Virus record (IMG/VR): IMGVR_UViG_3300046009_006318
Location: 1 to 24,722 of that record
Strand: one strand, 5' to 3'
DNA: 24,722 bases
DNA from: a virus
Each line of letters opens with the position of its first letter. The stretch's first letter is position 1. Positions 15,666 through 21,829 of this stretch are shown here, one piece after another. Made by a program: the position numbers and the translations under genes. The notes below the pieces were generated by a model that was not told where the DNA came from, ran no database searches, and worked only from the letters and a program-made list of their open reading frames with translations.

Positions 15666-16954
15666 TGCTTTAGCTGTATTTTAATATTATATGCAGTTTG
15701 GAAATCTTTTTTTAATGGTTTGCTTAATTTTGCAACCGCTAAACATTGGCTGTCATCATTGTAAAGTCCGATTGTTGTTATATAAGTAAAAGGATTTTTA
15801 TAAAATACATCTTTTATTCTATCTCCTGCTAAATATGTTGGATTTGTAGACCGATTAAACTCCGCAGGTCCTATTTTTATATAATATTCATCACATATCT
15901 GTGTTTCCAAACCAATAGCAGTTAATTTTTTCTCTTGTGATCCACTATAAAATAAAAGTGATAACCTATGCATATTTGGATAGTATGATGCTGTATAAGT
16001 TTCTGTATTAACAGAATCAAGAGAATAGAATCCGTATTGATTAGAAAACGGATCAGTTTCATATATAACCTGCTCATATTGAAACAATGAACTGGTAAAT
16101 GATGCAGTTGTAAATAAATTACCAAATATAATTTCTAATTTAGGTACATCCAAAATTGCCAATGCATTTTTTCTGTCTAGCAATCCATAAATATCATAAT
16201 TACCAGAGACTAAACTTAAATTATCTTTATTTGATCCAGAAACTATATAAACAATATTATTTTCATTGAAATCAATATTATAGTCAGACGGATCAGTTAA
16301 ATACAGTGACCTATTTAATTGTTTTAAACATAGTTCAAACGAACCTTTTAAAATTTCTTCATGATATACTCTACGAGGTATTTTTATATACACAATTTCA
16401 CTCGTTGTAAATGATTGAGAAATTTGTATTAAATCGTTTTCAACAAATCTTTCATCACTTAATATATTTTTTATTGTTTTATATGCTATTTTCGTTGGAG
16501 ATAATTCTTTGGTTTCTTGTGGTATGTCATTTGTTTGACCACTTTGTGTTACATTAAATGGGCTACCACTTCCATAATAATTGGCATATCCATAATAATA
16601 CAATATATTGTTATGAGAAAGATCAGATTCTAATGTATTGTAATTTAACACGTAACCCATTGATGCACTGTGTGCAAAAATTTTTTGATTGCCTTTATTT
16701 GTATTGCTCCTACCAAGACGAGTAAAATCAACAGATGATGATACTAAATACTTAAATTGATTATATGATGGGGTATACGCTGATGATGAAAATGATGCGC
16801 TTGACTCCCACATATGAAATGGGGTTAAAACTTTTTGATTTAAAAAAATATTTTTTTGTTCTATTTTTTTAAAAGTCATTCCATTTGAATATAGATTATA
16901 CAACTGATAATCGTAATCTTCATTTTCTTCAATATGTGTATATACGTCTTTCAT
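15662..16954 (-). CDS. Tail-array structural paralogue, diverged
   Basis: A 430-residue array member with an acidic head (IEENEDYDYQLYNLYSNG). Shared landmarks are present but more diverged: YYYGYANYYGSGSPF, TKIAYKTIKNIL, VYIKIPRRVYHEEILKGSFE, LCLKQLNRSLY, VYIVSGS, IYGLLDRKNALAILDVPKLE, AEFNRSTNPTYLAGD and the terminal block TYITTIGLYNDDSQCLAVAK then LSKPLKKDF. In the NYSTNP motif the tyrosine is replaced by arginine, and the segment before it is rewritten, including SGSQEKKLTAIGLETQ. A structural role is inferred; no enzymatic motif is visible. Both ends are coupled: its ATG shares one base with the upstream TAA (TAATG at 16952-16956), and its TGA overlaps the next start. Confidence 0.78.
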   Translation of the reverse strand: MKDVYTHIEENEDYDYQLYNLYSNGMTFKKIEQKNIFLNQKVLTPFHMWESSASFSSSAYTPSYNQFKYLVSSSVDFTRLGRSNTNKGNQKIFAHSASMGYVLNYNTLESDLSHNNILYYYGYANYYGSGSPFNVTQSGQTNDIPQETKELSPTKIAYKTIKNILSDERFVENDLIQISQSFTTSEIVYIKIPRRVYHEEILKGSFELCLKQLNRSLYLTDPSDYNIDFNENNIVYIVSGSNKDNLSLVSGNYDIYGLLDRKNALAILDVPKLEIIFGNLFTTASFTSSLFQYEQVIYETDPFSNQYGFYSLDSVNTETYTASYYPNMHRLSLLFYSGSQEKKLTAIGLETQICDEYYIKIGPAEFNRSTNPTYLAGDRIKDVFYKNPFTYITTIGLYNDDSQCLAVAKLSKPLKKDFQTAYNIKIQLKQ

Positions 16955-18585
16955 TATGATTTTATATTAACCTTAAACATATATGTTGTTACACTATCTT
17001 TTTTTAATGGCTTACTTAACTTACCAACCGCCAATAGTCTATACATATCATCGTATAATCCAATAGTTGTTATATATGTTATTGGATTATATTTAAATTC
17101 ATCTTTAACTAAATATTTTTTAAATCTAGTATGTGGGAGTTGGTATTTTGCTTTATATGCTGAGAAATCACCCAAATACTCACATTCGCAATCGCCCTTT
17201 TCATACTTATAAAAATAAGCTGCGTAAATTTTAGTTGGTGATTGTTTTGAAGGATAATACCAATAAACATACCGCTGTTCTAACGGATTTAATTTATCAC
17301 ATCCTTCATCTGCATTTATAAATGATTGACAATTTTTTGGCAATGAGCTCGATTCTATAATCCCTGCCTCATTTAATTGATTTTTTATCCATGACGGGTT
17401 GTTTGTGTAATTAAATTCATTTGGTTTTACAACCAAAAACACAGGATTTATTACTCTATCCTCGTGTACTTTGCATTTAAAATACTGTGGAGAGTAATTA
17501 GATGCGGTTGTTATTAGTAAATCATTGCTTGACGGATTGCTGTTTAAATATGAACACGCCTGAAGTGATTTAAATAGTCTATAATGGTTTAATCCTTCTT
17601 CAAACATAGAAGTTGCAGAAGGTGGATACAAAAGATCCTCAGTTGATCCTGTATACATATTTAAATTTATCTTTTGATTTAATTTATTAGCGTCTAAGAC
17701 AAGAATACCCAAATCATAATAAATTTTTCCGTATATATCTGTTTCAATTGTATTACCAATCGTTCCACTAACTAATAACGAATATCCGCCTACTTGGTAA
17801 TCAAATTCATATTCTACTATGCTATCCGTTAATGTTATGTAACTGGATGTGTATATATTTGATGCGTTTGAGTAGTTATTCACAACTGCATTTTTCATAA
17901 ATGGTAATTGAACTGAACCAGTAATAATTCCATTTTTTAAAATATTTTTGTCTAAATGTATAACATATATGTTATCATATGACCCAGTTCCAACTAAAAA
18001 TGTACTACCTGTTTCATGTAAAATTGTTTTATATGTATTATATACACTGTTTGGTTGTTGATATATTGTTGGATTTGGTACGTAACTTGCGGTTGTTGCA
18101 TATGTATTTATCATACCTATGCTTTCTGATACACTTCCCCATGCCAACGTAAATACTCTAGAGTCTGGGATCAATCCGAATGTTGAATATCCGTATTCTG
18201 ATGCTGAATTTTCAAACACTATCTTTGGACTATCTGCATATATACCGTAACTAATATTAATATGCTCAGAGCCGGTTGTTTCTAAGGGGATTTTTATACT
18301 ACTATATATATCTAAGTAATATACATACGATGATACACTCTGCGTCAAGAACGAGTATGGTGTAATGCTTGGAAATACTATTTTGTTAAACGAAGAAGAT
18401 ACGTTATATGAAACAAAATGTATATATGGTGTTTTTTCAGATGGCCAGTTTCTAGGTATTTCTGCTATAGGCCACAATTTATTTGTTGGTGCAACCAAAT
18501 CGTTATTACCACCCCAAGCGCCAGATACTGAAGTGTTTTTTTGATTTAATACGCTTAGTACATCTACATTTTTATACGCAAACAT
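16954..18585 (-). CDS. Tail-array structural paralogue with cysteine-containing insertion
   Basis: A 543-residue array member. Shared landmarks: INISYGIYADSPKIVFENSA, YGYSTFGL, a stretch of tail-like beta sequence, YNTYKTILHETG, IYVIHLDKNILKNGIITG, GYSLLVSGTIGNTI, YGKIYYDLGILVLDANKLNQ, RLFKSLQAC, NEFNYTNNPSWIKN and the terminal block TYITTIGLYDDMYRLLAVGK then LSKPLKKDS. Between the NYTNNP motif and the terminal block lies an extra segment (roughly residues 425-500) absent from the others. It carries a lone cysteine in DEGCDKLNPLEQ, an aromatic run QRYVYWYYPSKQSP and a C-E-C pair in KGDCECEYLG. It may be a small structural or metal-binding insert. Function not recognised; a structural role is inferred from context. 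ATG at 18583-18585, one base from the upstream stop. Confidence 0.8.
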   Translation of the reverse strand: MFAYKNVDVLSVLNQKNTSVSGAWGGNNDLVAPTNKLWPIAEIPRNWPSEKTPYIHFVSYNVSSSFNKIVFPSITPYSFLTQSVSSYVYYLDIYSSIKIPLETTGSEHINISYGIYADSPKIVFENSASEYGYSTFGLIPDSRVFTLAWGSVSESIGMINTYATTASYVPNPTIYQQPNSVYNTYKTILHETGSTFLVGTGSYDNIYVIHLDKNILKNGIITGSVQLPFMKNAVVNNYSNASNIYTSSYITLTDSIVEYEFDYQVGGYSLLVSGTIGNTIETDIYGKIYYDLGILVLDANKLNQKINLNMYTGSTEDLLYPPSATSMFEEGLNHYRLFKSLQACSYLNSNPSSNDLLITTASNYSPQYFKCKVHEDRVINPVFLVVKPNEFNYTNNPSWIKNQLNEAGIIESSSLPKNCQSFINADEGCDKLNPLEQRYVYWYYPSKQSPTKIYAAYFYKYEKGDCECEYLGDFSAYKAKYQLPHTRFKKYLVKDEFKYNPITYITTIGLYDDMYRLLAVGKLSKPLKKDSVTTYMFKVNIKS

Positions 18586-18586
18586 G

Positions 18587-19822
18587 TTAAAACTCTAATT
18601 GTACTTTTATTAAATACTCTTTTCCAAAGTATTTTTTAAGAGGTCTTGATAATTTAGCAACTGCTAATAAATCAGACTGGTCATTATATAACCCAACTGC
18701 GGTTATGTATGTATATGGATTTTTTATAAATGAGTTATATTTTAACTGACCGCTTGAACCAGTTATATATGTTGGATTTGTACTATAGTTATAATCAAAT
18801 GAACTAGCATTTACAAAATAATAATTTATGTTTGTAACTGAATCGCCGCGAACAACAAAAGAGTGTGTTGGTGGTGATGATATAGTTGAAATTGAGCTAG
18901 TCCCCGCATTTAAAGAAACTGCTCCTTCAATCGATTTATATAATTTATATGAATTGAATCCATCTATATTTGAACCGGTTACACTATTAAAATTTAAGTA
19001 TGAATCTAAACGCGTAGCATCCAAAATAGCAAGTCCTAGGTCTGGGTATATTATTCCATAATACTCGTATGACCCATCTGATTTTGTCACAATACCAGAT
19101 CCAATTGACCCGGAAACTAAATTAAATACACGCCCATTTTGAGTTAAAATGTTATCATCTTGATTATTATCTGGGATTAGTGTTAACATTTTATAACTGC
19201 CTGTTTTATATGATACACTACTTCCAGTATGTTGGGCGTTTTGGTATAGATTTCCGTTTAATTCTCTAAGTGCAATTTGAAAATAATTAGGATTTATTGC
19301 ATCTTGAAAATATTGCTGTGTAAAACTTATTCCATAAATTCTATCGGAATTTATTCCATCTCCAAATGTGAATGTATCATCTTCTGGTTCCAGACATTTT
19401 GTTGCATACTGTTTATATACAACACGTGTTGGAAAATAATAATTAGTTTCCAATGACCCACTACCAAAACGATCTCCATAAAATAAGGAGAATTGTGCAG
19501 CAGAATTTATAGATTCAGTAAGAAAATAAGTATTTACATTAAATGCAGAATTCGTGACTTCGGTTTCTAAGTAAAACTTTTTTAAATTTTCATTTTGAAA
19601 AGATGATGTTTGTATGTTGATTAAATCAAATGTATTTGTATGCCAAAAATTGTTAGTTACAAATTTTTTTGAATTTAAAATAACTTCATCTTCGCCAAAT
19701 AATGTAAATATTTTACCGTAATTACCAAGTTCAATACTAGCTTTTCTGTTTTCGGTTAATTTATCCGATAAACTTTTTACAGTTTCATCAATAAAACCAG
19801 CTAATTGATTATTATCTGCCAT
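18587..19822 (-). CDS. Tail-array structural paralogue
   Basis: A 411-residue array member with near-complete conservation of the family pattern. It has a short helical head (ADNNQLAGFIDETVKSLSDK), then AQFSLFYGDRFGSGSLE, TRVVYKQYATKCLEPEDDTF, IYGISFTQQYFQDAINPNYF, QIALRELNGNLYQN, FNLVSGSIGSGIVTKSDG, YGIIYPDLGLAILDATRLDS, KLYKSIEGAV, FDYNYSTNPTYITGS and the terminal block TYITAVGLYNDQSDLLAVAK then LSRPLKKYF. It is closest in layout to the 419-residue gene just upstream, including the EPEDD/TPEDE phrase after the YKQY motif, which suggests a relatively recent duplication. A tail or baseplate structural role is inferred. ATG at 19820-19822, two bases from the upstream stop; the stop is one base before the next gene. 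Confidence 0.82.
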   Translation of the reverse strand: MADNNQLAGFIDETVKSLSDKLTENRKASIELGNYGKIFTLFGEDEVILNSKKFVTNNFWHTNTFDLINIQTSSFQNENLKKFYLETEVTNSAFNVNTYFLTESINSAAQFSLFYGDRFGSGSLETNYYFPTRVVYKQYATKCLEPEDDTFTFGDGINSDRIYGISFTQQYFQDAINPNYFQIALRELNGNLYQNAQHTGSSVSYKTGSYKMLTLIPDNNQDDNILTQNGRVFNLVSGSIGSGIVTKSDGSYEYYGIIYPDLGLAILDATRLDSYLNFNSVTGSNIDGFNSYKLYKSIEGAVSLNAGTSSISTISSPPTHSFVVRGDSVTNINYYFVNASSFDYNYSTNPTYITGSSGQLKYNSFIKNPYTYITAVGLYNDQSDLLAVAKLSRPLKKYFGKEYLIKVQLEF

Positions 19823-19824
19823 TA

Positions 19825-21084
19825 TTAGTATTCCAGCTTAATAGTAATCAAATATTCATCAAAAAATGTTTTCTTTAACGGTTTTGATAATTTTGCAACC
19901 GCCAATAATTCATAATTTGGATTATATAATCCGATGGATGTAATGTATGATACTGGATTGTACGTAAAATCACGGTGGACTAATTCTGCTCTGCTTCCCG
20001 TATAATATGTTGGATTGGTTGAATAGTTATATTGATAATTCCTTATTCTAACATAATAGTAAGAATTTGTCTTTATATCTACTTTTCTAGCAAAAAATGA
20101 TGATGTTGCAGTTCTAGTATTTGTTGGCTGGGCCGCACCTGAAATAGCGGTCAATAATTTTATATTATTATTTCCATTTACGTATGATCCAGACGTAACA
20201 TTGAATCCAAGTTCGCTGTTCAACTTATCGGCATTTAATACAAGAACACCATAGTCAGCATAGAATAATCCGTATGCTTCATTTGATGCGGTGTGTATTC
20301 CGTTCTCAATTGTCCCAGATACTATATTAAATACACGTGTTGATGTTGTAATGGATGGTGATACATCAACCGAATCGCGTGAATCATCTATTAATGTTAT
20401 TACTTTAGATGAACCAGAATCAACTTTAATTGCTGCACTTGCCGTGTATGTTCCGTTTGGATATAAATTACCATCAAGTTTAGCCAATGCAAGTTCAAAA
20501 TTACCAGGATCTACCTTGTCTCCAATTAATTTTGAATTAAAGTTAATAACATATATGTTATCTGAAGTTAAGTATGCAGAACCTGTCTTAAATGAAAACT
20601 GCTCGTCTTCTGGTGTCAACAATAATTGCCTATACTGCTTGTATATAGCCCTCGTTGGCGTATCGTCTGGTTGTCCCTCTGCTTCGGTTTCACCATAGCC
20701 AAATCTATTACCATACGCAATATAAAATTCCGTAGAATCATCACACGATGAAGTTGAAGACTGTATCTTCAAGTAATAATCGAGCTGGGCATCTGTTAAC
20801 CCAGATGCAGTATAAAAAGTGCTTAAACTAGCACTTGTATTGCTCCAAAGACCCTTTGTTTCTGCATAAACATTATTAGTTATGACATCTCCAGAGGAGA
20901 ACTGTGTATATACTAATATTACGTTTGATGGTGGATAACTAGTTAATGGCGCTACTATATCAGCATTGGTTATCTGATCGATATCCAATCCTCCCATAGC
21001 TGCATCCGCAGATTGAGCAGCTGAGGCCGCAGCCATGTTACCTGCAGCTGCCTGACCAGCCAATGTATTTTGATTTAAAGCCAT
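19825..21084 (-). CDS. Tail-array structural paralogue, first gene of the array
   Basis: A 419-residue protein that leads the eight-gene array. Residues 1-32 are low-complexity and Ala/Gln/Met-rich (TLAGQAAAGNMAAASAAQSA), unlike any other member. The body shows the clearest form of the family: FYIAYGNRFGYGE (about 121-133), TRAIYKQYRQLLLTPEDEQF, IYVINFNSKLIGDKVDPGNF, ELALAKLDGNLYPNG, FNIVSGTIENGIH, YGLFYADYGVLVLNADKLNS, KLLTAISGAA, YQYNYSTNPTYYTGS and the terminal block SYITSIGLYNPNYELLAVAK then LSKPLKKTF. I do not recognise a named domain. Its place after a large baseplate-type gene and a small structural gene supports a tail, baseplate or neck role (inference). ATG at 21082-21084, with AGGA about 9 bases upstream; the next gene follows after 2 bases. 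Confidence 0.82.
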   Translation of the reverse strand: MALNQNTLAGQAAAGNMAAASAAQSADAAMGGLDIDQITNADIVAPLTSYPPSNVILVYTQFSSGDVITNNVYAETKGLWSNTSASLSTFYTASGLTDAQLDYYLKIQSSTSSCDDSTEFYIAYGNRFGYGETEAEGQPDDTPTRAIYKQYRQLLLTPEDEQFSFKTGSAYLTSDNIYVINFNSKLIGDKVDPGNFELALAKLDGNLYPNGTYTASAAIKVDSGSSKVITLIDDSRDSVDVSPSITTSTRVFNIVSGTIENGIHTASNEAYGLFYADYGVLVLNADKLNSELGFNVTSGSYVNGNNNIKLLTAISGAAQPTNTRTATSSFFARKVDIKTNSYYYVRIRNYQYNYSTNPTYYTGSRAELVHRDFTYNPVSYITSIGLYNPNYELLAVAKLSKPLKKTFFDEYLITIKLEY

Positions 21085-21103
21085 TTAATTCATCCTTTTA
21101 ATA

Positions 21104-21775
21104 TTAACTAGCTGGGTTATTAGTTCCAGCTGCTGTTCCTGGGATTGCGGCTGATACTACGATTGGTATTACAATTCTTCCGCCTGTTTCATTTCCAATG
21201 ATTGTCAATGTTGTTGATCTTTGCAATACAGCATCATACTTAGGATTGATGCTACATTTCAGACCAACTCTAGTTATAGCTTGTGGTGCTTCCGTATCAC
21301 CAACAAACCTAGCAACTGTTGGTGTAATTGCTCTTGATGCAGGTGTAACATCTATTATGTCAGCAACTGTATTGTCACCAAGAATGAACGTATATCCTAA
21401 TGTTGAATTAGCTCCAACAAAATTGATTGTAGTTGGCTCAACAATTTTTGCACCTTCCCCAGAAAAAGTAAGACGTTCAACGTTTACTTTTATTACTGGG
21501 ATTACCGGAGTATTTCTTGGTAGTGTTATAAGTTTATATTTTAGATTTAATGTCTCATCTGGTACAGCTTCTGTTACCGGCATATTTTCGATAACAACGC
21601 CATAATAATCACTACCATTAGGGTGTGCAGGATTCCATAAATCATAATCAACTTCATCATCCGAAAGTGCAAACTGAGTTATCTTGAATTCATTTCTGTT
21701 TCTAGCTAATAACTCCCTGCCTTTTTTAGTTAAAATTGCATCTACTGTTATTGTAGAATTATTTAAATATCCCAT
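21104..21775 (-). CDS. Putative phage structural protein, unrecognised
   Basis: A 223-residue protein. The first half begins MGYLNNSTITVDAILTKKGR and continues with FKITQFALSDDEVDYDLWNP then GSDYYGVVIENMPVTEAVPD; I associate this kind of opening with uncharacterised virion genes of large environmental phages, but cannot name a function. The second half is beta-rich, with the phrases INFVGANSTLGYTFILGDN, ARFVGDTEAPQAITRVGLKC and TTLTIIGNETGGRIVIPIVV, consistent with an Ig-like or jelly-roll fold. No catalytic motif, signal peptide or membrane segment is visible. It has the strongest ribosome site in the window (AGGAG, 7-base spacer) and an A/T element upstream, so it may be the first gene of a transcription unit and highly expressed. 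It lies between the large baseplate-type gene and the paralogue array. Confidence 0.75.
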   Translation of the reverse strand: MGYLNNSTITVDAILTKKGRELLARNRNEFKITQFALSDDEVDYDLWNPAHPNGSDYYGVVIENMPVTEAVPDETLNLKYKLITLPRNTPVIPVIKVNVERLTFSGEGAKIVEPTTINFVGANSTLGYTFILGDNTVADIIDVTPASRAITPTVARFVGDTEAPQAITRVGLKCSINPKYDAVLQRSTTLTIIGNETGGRIVIPIVVSAAIPGTAAGTNNPAS

Positions 21776-21829
21776 TTCATTACTCCTATAAGAATTTCAT
21801 TTTAAATAAATATGTGTATAACAACTTTT
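21776..21829 (-). promoter_or_regulatory. Gap with AGGAG ribosome site and A/T element
   Basis: An AGGAG ribosome site (complement of 21783-21787) precedes the ATG of the 223-residue gene by 7 bases. At 21804-21813 the minus strand reads ATATTTATTT, sharing its first eight bases with the 13-mer before both collagen-like genes and lying at a similar distance from the start (about 29 bases). It could be a promoter for this gene and the downstream array. The evidence is three weakly informative A/T-rich sites. Confidence 0.28.

Noticed and set aside
20291-20698. Plus-strand 135-residue frames opposite structural genes (20291-20698, 21198-21605)
   Set aside because: They are antisense to conserved family members, have no convincing ribosome site and match no recognisable protein.
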